From positions 1-51,849 of the forward strand of contig CAYYPK010000042.1 of assembly GCA_964473525.1 (NCBI GenBank): DNA of 51,849 nt, read 5' to 3'. Of this stretch, positions 41,532 through 50,725 are shown in pieces. Under the pieces are notes generated by a model. The model had not been told where the DNA came from and did not search any database. It saw only the letters and a program-made list of their open reading frames with translations. Position numbers and translations under genes: made by a program. The stretch is from GCA-2687025 sp964473525. GTDB lineage: Bacteria > Poribacteria > WGA-4E > GCA-2687025. Numbering within the stretch: the first letter of the stretch is position 1; every line of letters starts with the position of its first letter.

Positions 41532-44021
41532 ATGAGAGTCGCGTGGGCTCGTGGCTTGGTGATGTGGCTGGCGCTGTGCGCGGCTCCGCGAGCGGCGTGG
41601 TGTCTAACGCTTATCGCGGACCACGTCCCGCTGGTCGAGATCACCGTGGGCGCGCGGGCGTCGGCGCCCGAGCGGCACGGCGCCACGGTCGTACAGAAGC
41701 CCTTCTGGCGTCTCACGGGCGACACCATCCCCATAGAACCGCCACGCTCGAACGCGCCGATGCCGGGCACGATCGCCATCGGCACGCCCTCTTCGCATCC
41801 CATGGTCGCGTTGTTGGCTCAGCAAGGGCGTCTGCGGCTGGCGGGACTTGGGTCGGAGGGCTACCACGCCCTGATGGTTGGTGACGGGGAGTCCGGCGCG
41901 ATCGTCATCGCGGGCAATTCCGCGAACGGCGCCATGTACGGCGCGCACGCGTTCGTTGAGACTCTCATCTCACGGCAACTGGAACGCGCGCCCGTCGACA
42001 TGGAGTTCCGCGTGCGCCCTGTGGACGACCTCGCGCTCGACGTCCTGGACGAACGCTCGTCGCCGTTCTACCCAGCGCGCGCGACGCTCGAGGTCGAGGG
42101 GGCGGACTGGATGGCGAGTCATCGCGTGAACATCGCAGGCGCCGAAGGAGTGTGGACCGGCACGGGCATCAACGACGGTATCGGCGCCGCGGTCCAGTAT
42201 GTCCTCGGATTCGCCGCGATGCAGGACATCGGCCCCGCGCGGCGCCAGGCGGAGGTCTCTAGCCTGCGCTTGCGGACGCAACGTCTCGCCGACCGCGGCA
42301 TTTCGTCCTTCCTGTTCATGTACCTCACGGGCGAACCCACCAAGGCGACCATCGCCAACAGACCCGATCTGCTCGGCCCGCCGGTGTTCTACGCCGCCTC
42401 CCGCGACGGGGTCTCCTACCGGCCGTTCTGCTGGTCCAACCCGGACGTGCACACGTTCTTCGCGGACCTGACGCGCGAGATCCTGCGCACATACCCGAAC
42501 CTCAGCGGCTTCCACATGCGGGCGTGGGGAGTCGAAACGCGGGCGTGCGAGTGCGAGAGGTGCGGAGGCGAGGGTGAAGCCGCGCAGGAGCTGCTCTGGG
42601 ACGTTGTCGACACCGTTACGACCGCCGCGCTGGGGGTCAGGCCTAGCTTCCGCTTCCTGATTTCGGGCTATGACCGGAGCTGGCTGAAGGATCCGCAGCG
42701 CGACCATCTCGCCGCCCTGCCGAAGGACACGGTCCTCCTACAGAAATGGGGGTCCGACGGTGAGCCGACCGCGGATCCGATGATCCCGCTGGACCTGCTC
42801 GCAGATGTCGCGGACGCGGGCCACCGGCTTGTCGTCCTGTCGAGCGACACCGAGGAAGTGCAGCCGCTGTGGATGCTGGAGGCGGAGCTGTTTGCCGCGG
42901 GCGTGCAGCGGTACGCCGGCAACCCCGATGTGCGCGGACTAGGTGGATTCACGCTCCAGGGGCCCTCGGCGCTCGTGGGTCTCGACAAGCGCATGAGCGC
43001 GAGGATCAACTGGGATCCCACCGTCCCGATCCAGACGTTCCTCGTGAACGCGTTGGAGAACCGCTTCGGTCGCGAGTCCGCGCCGCACCTGGTGGCCGCG
43101 CTGTTGGGCAACGCGCGGATGCTGAACGACTTCTTCCTCGACTTCGCCGGCATCCTCACGCTGACCGGGGGATATCGACACGGTTCGCGCTCCTTCGCGA
43201 CGCGGCTATGGGATCTCTTTGGGGCGGACGCCTTCTCCGATGTCGTGGCGCTGCCGGATGCGGAGGCCGTCGGCTACGCGAGCGTGCGGCTGGCAGAGCT
43301 CACCAGCCTGCAGGACAGCGCGACGCAGTCCGCGAGACGCGCCGTGTTGCTCGCCGCGAACGCCCCGGACGCGAGCCTGCTGGACATACAGCGCGCCATG
43401 GAGATGTGGTCGGCTTACCTGGCGGCGCGCACGCACCTGGTAGCGGCGCTAGACACCGGCATGAAGGGCGGAGACGAAGACTCCGTGCGCAAGCGACTGG
43501 ACGCCGCGGGCCGCGAGATGCGCCGCGCCCGTGACGCCGTGAGGAGCATCCTCTCGTACACGGCGCTCATAGGGTTGGACGCGGCGCAGACACGCGACTT
43601 CGTGCTGGAACGCGTGGACGAGGAGATCGCCGCCCTCGCGCGGCTGGACGCGCCATCCCTCATACGCGAGATTGAGGAGCGCGACGAGGAGCGGCAGAAC
43701 GACCCGACTCGCGTGACGGAGCCGTTCGACTTGCGGGACGTCCTACCCGCGCCAAGTCCAGTGACTGGCGACGGGACGTTCTTCGTCTACACGCTCACGC
43801 AGCCGGCGGACTCAGTCAGTGTGGACGTCTACACGGCGTCTGGCAGGCTGGCGCGGCGCCTTCGAGATCTTCCGGCGGACGCTGGGACGCAGGAGGCGTA
43901 CTGGGACGCTCGAGATTCACGGGGACGGCGCGTTGCCAACGGGGTCATGTTCTACCGCATGACCGCGAAGCAGGGCGAAGACACGAAGCGCGCGCTCGGC
44001 CGCATTGCCGTCACGCGGTAG
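41532..44021 (+). CDS. Secreted glycoside hydrolase-like protein with FlgD-type C-terminal domain
   Basis: An 829-residue exported protein. Signal peptide MRVAWARGLVMWLALCAAPRAAWC. Residues about 25-140 resemble the N-terminal domain of GH20/GH67-type enzymes (AIVIAGNSANGAMYGAHAFVETL). A TIM-barrel-like part follows: ISSFLFMYLTGEP, YPNLSGFHMRAWGVETRACECERCGG, FRFLISGYDRSW and VLSSDTEEVQPLWML. CECERC resembles the cysteine cluster near the active site of some GH20-like/DUF4838 proteins. A helical region comes next, and the end is FlgD-Ig-like (EAYWDARDSRGRRVANGVMFYRM...ALGRIAVTR), a surface-sorting type. ATG 41532 begins the signal peptide; ATG 41436 adds a non-signal extension. A short hairpin at 44025-44045 follows the stop. 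Confidence 0.72.
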   Translation: MRVAWARGLVMWLALCAAPRAAWCLTLIADHVPLVEITVGARASAPERHGATVVQKPFWRLTGDTIPIEPPRSNAPMPGTIAIGTPSSHPMVALLAQQGRLRLAGLGSEGYHALMVGDGESGAIVIAGNSANGAMYGAHAFVETLISRQLERAPVDMEFRVRPVDDLALDVLDERSSPFYPARATLEVEGADWMASHRVNIAGAEGVWTGTGINDGIGAAVQYVLGFAAMQDIGPARRQAEVSSLRLRTQRLADRGISSFLFMYLTGEPTKATIANRPDLLGPPVFYAASRDGVSYRPFCWSNPDVHTFFADLTREILRTYPNLSGFHMRAWGVETRACECERCGGEGEAAQELLWDVVDTVTTAALGVRPSFRFLISGYDRSWLKDPQRDHLAALPKDTVLLQKWGSDGEPTADPMIPLDLLADVADAGHRLVVLSSDTEEVQPLWMLEAELFAAGVQRYAGNPDVRGLGGFTLQGPSALVGLDKRMSARINWDPTVPIQTFLVNALENRFGRESAPHLVAALLGNARMLNDFFLDFAGILTLTGGYRHGSRSFATRLWDLFGADAFSDVVALPDAEAVGYASVRLAELTSLQDSATQSARRAVLLAANAPDASLLDIQRAMEMWSAYLAARTHLVAALDTGMKGGDEDSVRKRLDAAGREMRRARDAVRSILSYTALIGLDAAQTRDFVLERVDEEIAALARLDAPSLIREIEERDEERQNDPTRVTEPFDLRDVLPAPSPVTGDGTFFVYTLTQPADSVSVDVYTASGRLARRLRDLPADAGTQEAYWDARDSRGRRVANGVMFYRMTAKQGEDTKRALGRIAVTR

Positions 44022-44082
44022 GACGCGTCGACCGGAGTTCGACGCAGGCGGCACGCTTGCCGCGTCGTGTGAGGAGGAGACC

Positions 44083-45264
44083 ATGCGGTTGCGGATCGCG
44101 GTCGTTGGCGCCGGAGCCGAGGCGGGCTCGCGCGCTCGACAGTACATAGCGACGGTCGCCAAGCTGGCGCCGTTCTACGAGATCGTGGCCATCTGCGACG
44201 CGCACGAGCCGACGGCCGCGACTATCGCCCGACAGTACGCCGCCACGGCGTACACCGACATCCGCGCAATGCTCGACGCCGCGGTACCGGACATCGTCCT
44301 GTGTCTCACACCGACCGATTCGCAGCCGGTGGTCGCTCTGACCGTCATCGAGCGCGGCTGCCACCTCATCACGGAGATTCCCGTTGGCATCACGCTGTCC
44401 GTCGCCGACGCCATCGCGCGGCGCGTCGCGGAGAAGCGCGTCGTCTGGACGGTGTCCGAGCAGGTCTGGCTCTGGCCGCGTGAAAGACTCAAGCGGGCGG
44501 CGATAGAGGCGGGTCTGTTGGGGCAGCCAGTCCACGCGCGCATGCGGTACTGGACGGGGGCGTACCACGGCTTCAACGCGGTGCGAATGCTGCTGGGAGT
44601 CGACGCGCGCCGCGTCCGTGGGCATGTGCAGGAAGTGCCCACGCGCCCATACACCGCCTACGCAGGCGACGCGATGAACTCCCGCATATGGGAACACGCG
44701 CTCGTGGAATTCGACGGCGACATCGTCTGTGTTTTCGACAAGCCGTTGGACCCCGGCAACCACTGGGCCATCCACGGAACCGACGCCATGCTCGACGGCG
44801 ACGACCTCGTACTCGACGACGGGCGGACGCGACGGAGCGTCGAGGAGCAGTATGTACAGGGCGCCGGGGGCCGGCTCCTAGCTGGCATGTCGTTCGCGGA
44901 CACGCCCGAAGCGGCGTGGGAGAATCCGTATGCTGACTACGGAATCGGCGACATGGACGACATTGCGAAGGCCGCGATACTCACGGGAGCGCATCGCGCC
45001 GTGACTGAGGGCGTCCCTACGGTGTACGGCCACACGGAGGCGCGGCACGATCTGGAGCTGTGGCTGGCCACGTGGGCCAGCGCGGAGCGTGGGGGCGACT
45101 GGGTGGACTTGCCGCTCCCTGCCAACTCGACCGACGTGGAAGCGCGCATACTCGCCGAATACCGCCGCAGGTACGGACATGACCCCGTCGATGAACCGGA
45201 CAAGCTGTTGGACTCGCGGTTCAGCCGGCGGAGCGCATGGTGGACCGTGGCGCAGTGGCTCTAG
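44083..45264 (+). CDS. Gfo/Idh/MocA family oxidoreductase without the EKP lysine
   Basis: A 393-residue protein. RIAVVGAGAEAGSRARQY is the Rossmann loop and IVAICDAHEP the following strand. Where the family has EKP, this has E98-I99-P100 (LITEIPVG), so the lysine near the active site is missing. The C-terminal part (RYWTGAYHGFNAVRMLLGV, RIWEHALVEFDGDIVCVFDKPL) is otherwise normal. It may bind NAD(P) without the usual oxidation, or use another residue. GAGGAGGAG sits before the ATG at 44083. It lies 61 bp after the glycoside hydrolase-like gene and probably follows it in one transcript. Confidence 0.82.
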   Translation: MRLRIAVVGAGAEAGSRARQYIATVAKLAPFYEIVAICDAHEPTAATIARQYAATAYTDIRAMLDAAVPDIVLCLTPTDSQPVVALTVIERGCHLITEIPVGITLSVADAIARRVAEKRVVWTVSEQVWLWPRERLKRAAIEAGLLGQPVHARMRYWTGAYHGFNAVRMLLGVDARRVRGHVQEVPTRPYTAYAGDAMNSRIWEHALVEFDGDIVCVFDKPLDPGNHWAIHGTDAMLDGDDLVLDDGRTRRSVEEQYVQGAGGRLLAGMSFADTPEAAWENPYADYGIGDMDDIAKAAILTGAHRAVTEGVPTVYGHTEARHDLELWLATWASAERGGDWVDLPLPANSTDVEARILAEYRRRYGHDPVDEPDKLLDSRFSRRSAWWTVAQWL

Positions 45265-45271
45265 CGCGCGT

Positions 45272-46195
45272 TCACTCCGGTGAGTTGGCGCGCCCCGGCG
45301 ACGGCGGCATAGTCGCGGACCCGCCTCGGCCGTCGGGCAATCTGCCTTCCGCCACGTCGGTGGTTTGCCGCCCGTAGTCCACACGATCGACAAGTATTGG
45401 CGCCCCGGCTTGCGATGTCACAAGTAGCACCGAAGCAGGCGACGTGGCCAGCTTGAACCCCGCGTGCAGGCCCCAGTCCTCGCCGTTGACGACCAGCCGC
45501 ACGTGGTTGGCCTCGGGGGCTGGCGTGTAGTCGCGGCCTATCTCGCTGAACAGGATCTCGCGGACGAACGACGGATCGTCGGGCGAATTGAGTAAGTTCA
45601 GCGTTCGGTAGCCGTGCAGGTTCTGGCCCTCGTGCGCCCAATCGAGCGAGATGTTCCAGGACTTCTTCATGGACTCGCGGGTTAGGAAGTAGGAGGAGTT
45701 GCCACGGAACCGCACGCCTACCTCTGGGTATGTGCTGCCGTCCACCACGAGCGTCGCGGGAACGTCTACCTCGGTGTGGTACAGGTCGTTGAGTTCGTCG
45801 TACCAGTCATCGCCATCGAAGCGAAGGGAGAGCGTACGTAGCGCGGCCCCGTCGTAGAGCGGGACGGCGTCCGCGACGGCGACTCGCTCGCTCTCCGCGA
45901 TGTCTTGCTCGAGCGTTGTCCGTCGCGCGGGCTTCGGCGGATCGTCCGCCCGTTCGCGGCCCCCACCGAACCGAGGCCCGCCTCGGGGTCTCCCGCGAGC
46001 GTACGCGCGGGCCTTCGCCCGCTCCTCCTCGTTCAGCCTGCCGTCCTCGTCGGCGTCGAACTTCTCGACGAGGTTCTCGCTCGGCGCCCCCGGTGGAGGC
46101 CCGAACGGACGCCGACCGCCAGACCTCTGCGCGAGCGCGAGGGGAAGACCGGCCGCCAGTAGCGCCGCTACACACATCCAACCCCATCGTGTCAT
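45272..46195 (-). CDS. CotH/lamin-tail protein with the kinase core deleted
   Basis: A 307-residue exported protein: signal peptide MTRWGWMCVAALLAAGLPLALA; EF-hand loop at 47-58 (DADEDGRLNEEE); the start of a CotH domain at about 122-242 (LRFDGDDWYDELNDLYHTEVDVPATL, GVRFRGNSSYFL, KKSWNISLDW, YRTLNLLNSPDDPSFVREILFSEI, VRLVVNGEDWG). At residue 242 the sequence passes straight into GLHAGFKLATS...DRVDYGRQTTDVAEGRLPDG...PSPGRANSPE, the usual end of a lamin-tail domain. Full-length CotH/LTD proteins continue well beyond this point, so several hundred residues including kinase catalytic motifs seem to be missing in frame. GGAGG precedes the ATG. Whether the short form functions is unknown. Confidence 0.75.
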   Translation of the reverse strand: MTRWGWMCVAALLAAGLPLALAQRSGGRRPFGPPPGAPSENLVEKFDADEDGRLNEEERAKARAYARGRPRGGPRFGGGRERADDPPKPARRTTLEQDIAESERVAVADAVPLYDGAALRTLSLRFDGDDWYDELNDLYHTEVDVPATLVVDGSTYPEVGVRFRGNSSYFLTRESMKKSWNISLDWAHEGQNLHGYRTLNLLNSPDDPSFVREILFSEIGRDYTPAPEANHVRLVVNGEDWGLHAGFKLATSPASVLLVTSQAGAPILVDRVDYGRQTTDVAEGRLPDGRGGSATMPPSPGRANSPE

Positions 46196-46434
46196 TCCGC
46201 TCGCCTCCGTGTACCGCGCCTGCCGTACGCTCGCGACCATTCGCTCGGCCGTGCGGGACAGACACGCCCCACGCTCACGCGGCCGTACGTACTGTCTCTT
46301 CGTCGAGCTTGTCCCGTCGCGGGTTGAGAGGCTGCCGCGCGGCGCCATCTCGCCATCCCTGCCGGTCGGCCTACACTGACACGGCAACGGCGTGCAGTCG
46401 CGTCGCAACAACGCCGAACCGTGGGGGATAGGGC

Positions 46435-46827
46435 ATGAGCGAGAATGGAGCAACGGCGCCAAAGATCGTCGAGGAGTTCGTCGGCGCCGCGCATGGGAAC
46501 ATCGACCGCGTCAAGGAGCTACTCGGTGGGGACGGCACGCTGGCAAACGCCACGTGGGACTGGGGCGGCGGCGACTGGGAGACGGCTCTGGGCGCCGCCG
46601 CACACATGGGTCGCAGGGACATCGCGGAACTCCTGCTCGCGAGCGGCGCGCGCGTCGACGTGTTCGCCGCGGCCATGCTTGGCCAACTCGACGTCGTCAA
46701 GGCGATGCTGGCGGCCACGCCGACCGCTCTTGACCACGCAGGGCCGCACGGCATCTCGCTCGCCGATCACGCGGCCGCGGGTGGCGACGACGCCAAGGCG
46801 GTTGTCGAATACCTCGAGTCCCTCTGA
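46435..46827 (+). CDS. Small ankyrin-repeat protein
   Basis: A 130-residue protein with about three to four ankyrin-like repeats: FVGAAHGNIDRVKELLGG, ALGAAAHMGRRDIAELLLASGARVD, AAMLGQLDVVKAMLAATP and DHAAAGGDDAKAVVEYLESL. No signal peptide, so it is cytoplasmic. Its partner is unknown. GGGGGA precedes the ATG. It faces the giant secreted protein gene, with 21 bp between stops. Confidence 0.83.
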   Translation: MSENGATAPKIVEEFVGAAHGNIDRVKELLGGDGTLANATWDWGGGDWETALGAAAHMGRRDIAELLLASGARVDVFAAAMLGQLDVVKAMLAATPTALDHAGPHGISLADHAAAGGDDAKAVVEYLESL

Positions 46828-46848
46828 CCTGTTCTGCCTGTCGCGCGG

Positions 46849-49194
46849 CTACTTGAGGACGAGCATCCGTCGGACCTCGCTGTGCCCTGCTGCTCGCAGC
46901 TCGTACAGGTACATGCCGCTCGCGACGCGTTCGCCCGTGGCGTTGCGGCCGTCCCAGTAGGCGGCGTCGGCGCGTGTCGTGTAGTACCCGGCGGAGCGGT
47001 GTCCCAGATCCAGGTCGCGCACGAGTACGCCGTCAACCGCGTAGATGCGGACGCGAACATCCGCCGGCTCGCGGAGCTCGAACGGAATCCACGTCTCCGG
47101 GTTGAAGGGGTTTGGATAGTTCGCCAGCAGACGCGTGGTCGAGGGAGCGACACGGGTGAAGCGCGCCACCATGTCGTGCCCGCCAGAGCCCAGGTTCACG
47201 GCCCCTGGACGCCCGAGGTCGTAGGCGCGACCGTCTACGTGGAGCCGCAGGCTCTCGCCCTGCCCGAGGTCGATGCCGTCCCAAGCCACCGTACCCGCCG
47301 TCGAGAGCGTAGCCAGCAGCGGCCAGGACGCGGCCCCGCGGGCCGTAGGCACGATGCTGCGCGACAGTCGTCCTGCCGTGCCATCCTCCAACGCGTGCAG
47401 CGAGGCGTGTGACAGGCGCCCGGGCACCGGCGGCGCGGCGATGTCCATGGCGTCGTACCCCGCCCGCGCGCGATCGGCCGTACCGATGTGTAGCATGGAG
47501 GGCTTGCCACCGGAGACCGATACGCGCAGCGCGGTCTCCCATGCGGGTTCAGGCGCGACCGCCAACGGCGGCGAGGCGGGCGTGTCCGCGCGGTACCGCA
47601 ACTGCGACAGGGTCAGATCGTATGCCGAGCCCGGGTTGTAGACCCAGTAGCCGTGGTATGGCCATAGCTGACTGGCGACCGCATAACCGTACCCGTCCCA
47701 CCCGAACACCGTGTTCGGGATGTCGGTGACGTCCGACGGCATGAGTCCGCCCGCGGCTACGCCGAGGAGGTTCCAGCCTGCCTCCATCGTCACGTCCACC
47801 GCAGCGGCCTCGTCGGCGTCCAGGTCGACCTCAAGCGTCGCGCTGACCCCGTCCAGCGTGGAATCACGGTGTACGAAATAGCCCTTGCCAACGTGCTCTA
47901 GCGCGTCGGTGGTGACGGTCTCGTAGGCCTGCGCCGTCGCGTCCCAGCCGTTGATAGTGTCGACGTCGTAGTCGCCCAGCGCGCTAAGCGTGCCCTGCGG
48001 AGACGGCGCGGGCAGCGAGAGTAACGTCCAGCCACCGTGCAGGTAGACGCTCGCCTCCTCCACCTCGGGCACGGCGGTTGGGTCGAAGTTGCGGAGGAGC
48101 GCGATCTCGTCGTCGGTCATGCCTTCCGTGGCGAGGCCCAGCAGGGCGGACAGTTCCGCCGCGATGGCTGCCGCGTCCACGGGATCCCAACGCTGCGCGG
48201 CGAACTGGAGCAACGTCGCCGTCTCGAAGGGGGCGAGCGTCAGCTGGTAATCGTAGGTGACGTCGTCCGAGTATTCTTCGCCAGCAATGAGCGACGTGGC
48301 GCCGATGGCTCCACCCTCGCCACTCATCACGTGCACCACCACGGGATCGTAGCCACCGTATCCGTCGGTGGAGTCGTCCGTGATTACCCAGTGGTCGCCG
48401 TCAGCTGCGGTGGCGTCTCCCGAGGACGTGTCTAGCACCATCGTGTCGCTGTCGGATCCCAGGTTCGTGTCCATGCTTACGGTGACAGTAACGTCAGCGT
48501 CGGTGGTGTTCTCGTAGGAGTCGAGGAAGCGGGCGAAGGCGGCTTCCTCTGGCACGTACACCTGTCGGGTGACTTCTACGCTGCCCATAGTCGCCGGGCC
48601 GATGGTGATTTCCCGGCCGTCTGCCGTGCCGTAATCGAAGTACGGGAAATACTCGCCGTCGACGTACAGCTCGTGTCCGCCGTCGTAGGCGTCACTGGTG
48701 CCGTCGTCAATGCCGCCGTTCTCCATGATGTCCCACAGGAACCCCAACGAGTCGTTGAACTCGACGTAGAACTCGACCATCGTGGAGCCCGTGCCGGTCA
48801 CCGGTAGGGTGAGCGGGGAATTGACTCCGTCGTGCGTGATGACAATGTCGCCGGAGTATTCGCCTTCATCGGGCGGCGCGAACTGCACGAACACCGTCAC
48901 CGGCTCGCCGTAGGCGACCAGCGAGGAATAGCTGGGGACGTCGAACTCCGGGGCGGTCGACGAGATGTCGAGAATGCCAACGACCTGCCCACTCGTGACG
49001 TCTAGTGTGAAATCGTACGAGCCGCCCGTGAGAACGCTGGTCTTCCCGAAGTCGAGCGATGTCTCATATGTCGCGAGCTCGCTGGGAGCCGACACCCCAA
49101 AGCTGACGGTGTCGGTCGTCAGCGGCTCGTACATAGTCCCGTCGTCGTTGACGATCGCGACCTCAAGCGAATACTCCGCGTCGCTCTGTGACAC
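46849..49194 (-). CDS. C-terminal part of a giant secreted multidomain protein (frameshifted)
   Basis: A 781-codon frame that continues the gene at 49163-50251 after a slip in a G7 tract. From the N-terminus: an ASPM/Hydin-like Ig domain at about 45-138 (SLDFGKTSVLTGGSYDFTLDV, GEYSGDIVITHDG); copy 2 of the repeated domain at about 141-345 (GTSDAYDGGHELYVDGEYFPYF, REITIGPATMGSVEVTRQVYVP, TNLGSDSD, DPVVVHVMSG); a central region with GGWTLLSLPAPSP and AGWNLLGVAAGG; and a FlgD-like end NYPNPFNPETWIPFELRE...AYWDGRNATGERVASGMYLYEL...RMLVLK. That end is typical of surface-sorted poribacterial proteins. The GTG at 49194 has no convincing ribosome binding site, so it is probably not an independent start. 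It should be read as one protein with the upstream part. Confidence 0.75.
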   Translation of the reverse strand: MSQSDAEYSLEVAIVNDDGTMYEPLTTDTVSFGVSAPSELATYETSLDFGKTSVLTGGSYDFTLDVTSGQVVGILDISSTAPEFDVPSYSSLVAYGEPVTVFVQFAPPDEGEYSGDIVITHDGVNSPLTLPVTGTGSTMVEFYVEFNDSLGFLWDIMENGGIDDGTSDAYDGGHELYVDGEYFPYFDYGTADGREITIGPATMGSVEVTRQVYVPEEAAFARFLDSYENTTDADVTVTVSMDTNLGSDSDTMVLDTSSGDATAADGDHWVITDDSTDGYGGYDPVVVHVMSGEGGAIGATSLIAGEEYSDDVTYDYQLTLAPFETATLLQFAAQRWDPVDAAAIAAELSALLGLATEGMTDDEIALLRNFDPTAVPEVEEASVYLHGGWTLLSLPAPSPQGTLSALGDYDVDTINGWDATAQAYETVTTDALEHVGKGYFVHRDSTLDGVSATLEVDLDADEAAAVDVTMEAGWNLLGVAAGGLMPSDVTDIPNTVFGWDGYGYAVASQLWPYHGYWVYNPGSAYDLTLSQLRYRADTPASPPLAVAPEPAWETALRVSVSGGKPSMLHIGTADRARAGYDAMDIAAPPVPGRLSHASLHALEDGTAGRLSRSIVPTARGAASWPLLATLSTAGTVAWDGIDLGQGESLRLHVDGRAYDLGRPGAVNLGSGGHDMVARFTRVAPSTTRLLANYPNPFNPETWIPFELREPADVRVRIYAVDGVLVRDLDLGHRSAGYYTTRADAAYWDGRNATGERVASGMYLYELRAAGHSEVRRMLVLK

Positions 49195-50251
49195 AAGGAA
49201 CGTGTCGTAGTCGTCGCCAGCGGCGATCGTGCCCCCCCGCGTCGCCGTTGTCAGGGAACGACCCGTCTTCCTCGACGAGCCGCCACCGCCAGTGCGTCGA
49301 GGCAGGTTCGGCGGCTAAGAACACGCGAAGTTCCCCGCCGATCGTAGCGTCGGCGGCGCCGGCTCCCAGAACGACGCCCTCCCGTGGCGAGACGATCGCG
49401 ATGTACGGGTCGGAACCGACGTAGAAGTTCTGTATAAGCGCGGCTTCGTCGTCCGTGATGCCAAAGACCCCTTGCGTTGTCGCGAGCGCCGCCAGGGCCG
49501 CCGCGATTTCCACGCCATCGTCCCCGTACCACCGCTGGGCTCCGTAGTGCATCACCGCGGCTTGGCCGAGAGCGGGCACGTAGACGTCGTACTCGTACTC
49601 GATGCCCCCTTCGCCCTGTCCGCCGTCAACCCAGGAGACGGGAAGCGGCGAGGCCAAGCCGGACATGACATGGACGACGGCGGGATCGCCACCGGTGGCG
49701 CCGAGGCCGCTGTCGTCGGTGACGATCCAGGCGTCGTCCTCAGTGAACGCCGCGTCACCCGTGGAGGTATCCGTGAAGGTCTCGCTCCCGTCGGATCCCA
49801 GATTCGTGTACACGCGCAACGACACCGTTTCAGCAACGAGCGAGGTGTTCGTGAGGATCTCGATCCATCGCGCGAAGGCGCCGTCAGGGGAGATGAAGAC
49901 CTTCCGCACGACCTCGATGTTCCCGAACGTCGCAGGGCCGATGACGAACTGGTAGCCGTCGAGCTCGACGGTGGCGGTGTCGAAGTAGGGGAAGGACGAC
50001 CCGTTGACGTATAGTCGGTGGCCGCCGTCGTAGGCGTCACTCGTCCCGTCGCTCATGTAGCCGTACGGCTGCAAATCCCACTCGAAGCCCAGGTCGTCGA
50101 ACAGGGTCACGCCTAGAGACACGGTGTCCTGTGCGGTGGCGGATGCGCACACGGTCGCGAAGACGGCTACCAGCATCGCCAAAGCCCACGATCGACTCGC
50201 CCGGCAACCGATCCGTCCACATGCTCGCATACGAGAGTTTCCCCAAGACAT
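49163..50251 (-). CDS. N-terminal part of the giant secreted multidomain protein (frameshifted)
   Basis: A 362-codon frame with signal peptide ending ...VFATVCASATAQ near residue 41. Then copy 1 of the repeated domain: LGFEWDLQPYGYMSDGTSDAYDGGHRLYVNGSSFPYF, YQFVIGPATFGNIEVVRKVFISPDGAFARWIEI, YTNLGSDGSETFTDTSTGD and DPAVVHVMSG. An Ig-like region WRWRLVEEDGSFPDNGDAGG follows. From the tract at 49232-49238 the frame shifts to low-complexity basic residues and stops at 49163. In the other frame the same bases read TIAAGDDYDTFLVSQSD and run into the gene at 46849-49194, so one extra G breaks a protein of about 1,120 residues. GGAGA precedes the ATG at 50251. Confidence 0.75.
   Translation of the reverse strand: MSWGNSRMRACGRIGCRASRSWALAMLVAVFATVCASATAQDTVSLGVTLFDDLGFEWDLQPYGYMSDGTSDAYDGGHRLYVNGSSFPYFDTATVELDGYQFVIGPATFGNIEVVRKVFISPDGAFARWIEILTNTSLVAETVSLRVYTNLGSDGSETFTDTSTGDAAFTEDDAWIVTDDSGLGATGGDPAVVHVMSGLASPLPVSWVDGGQGEGGIEYEYDVYVPALGQAAVMHYGAQRWYGDDGVEIAAALAALATTQGVFGITDDEAALIQNFYVGSDPYIAIVSPREGVVLGAGAADATIGGELRVFLAAEPASTHWRWRLVEEDGSFPDNGDAGGHDRRWRRLRHVPCVTERRGVFA
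49232..49238 (-). repeat. G7 tract (C7 on the + strand) at the frameshift
   Basis: Seven G on the coding strand sit exactly where the two frames of the giant secreted gene meet. Six G would restore one continuous frame (GCG GGG GGC ACG ATC). The tract is a natural slippage site for phase variation or transcriptional slippage, and also a common place for assembly errors. Confidence 0.85.
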
Positions 50252-50725
50252 CGCGCGTCTCCAAATGCACGCGGAGTTGCTAACCCGCGCCTGCGTACAT
50301 ATAGCACGAGGGGGCGGTCAGACGCACGTCGCTCGGCCCGCCGAGCGCGTCGCGTGAGGGTCGCTCGCCCAAGCGGCCGGCCGCGCGGAGGGACCGGCCG
50401 CGCTGTCGAGAATCAGACGCCCTGCTGCCGCACGCCGGACGTAGCTGGCCGAAAGCCCTACACGGCGCGGGGAAAACCGCACGGCGTGCGGAGAAGGCTT
50501 ACAGACCTAGCGCAAAGTAGGGCGATATGGCTGACAGACGCGCGCCCGTCGGGGCCGCACAATGGGTACAGCTTCTCGCCGGCTCGTCCCGCGTGTCTGC
50601 GAACTGCTCTCCATCCCGCCATTGCATCGGTGGCCGCCGCGTCTTGAGCGTCGGCGCCCACGGAGAACCACGACGCCGGATCGGCTGAGCGGCGGCCCGC
50701 GCGGATACAACAGGAGGGAACCATC
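50252..50725. other. Non-coding divergent region before the CYTH gene
   Basis: A 474-bp gap. A GC-rich hairpin lies at 50373-50401 (GCGGCCGG/CCGGCCGC, 13-nt loop). A TATATG-like box about 50 bp above the leftward gene at 50251 may be its -10, without a matching -35. I looked for tmRNA, RNase P, SRP RNA and cobalamin riboswitch cores by eye and found none. Confidence 0.4.

Noticed and set aside
44025..44045. Hairpin GCGTCGA/TCGACGC after the glycoside hydrolase-like gene as a terminator
   Set aside because: Only 7 bp with no U-tract and only 38 bp before the next start, so the two genes are more likely cotranscribed.
50373..50660. Possible structural RNA (tmRNA, RNase P, SRP RNA, riboswitch) before the CYTH gene
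   Set aside because: A GC hairpin is present but none of the conserved core sequences of these RNAs was found.
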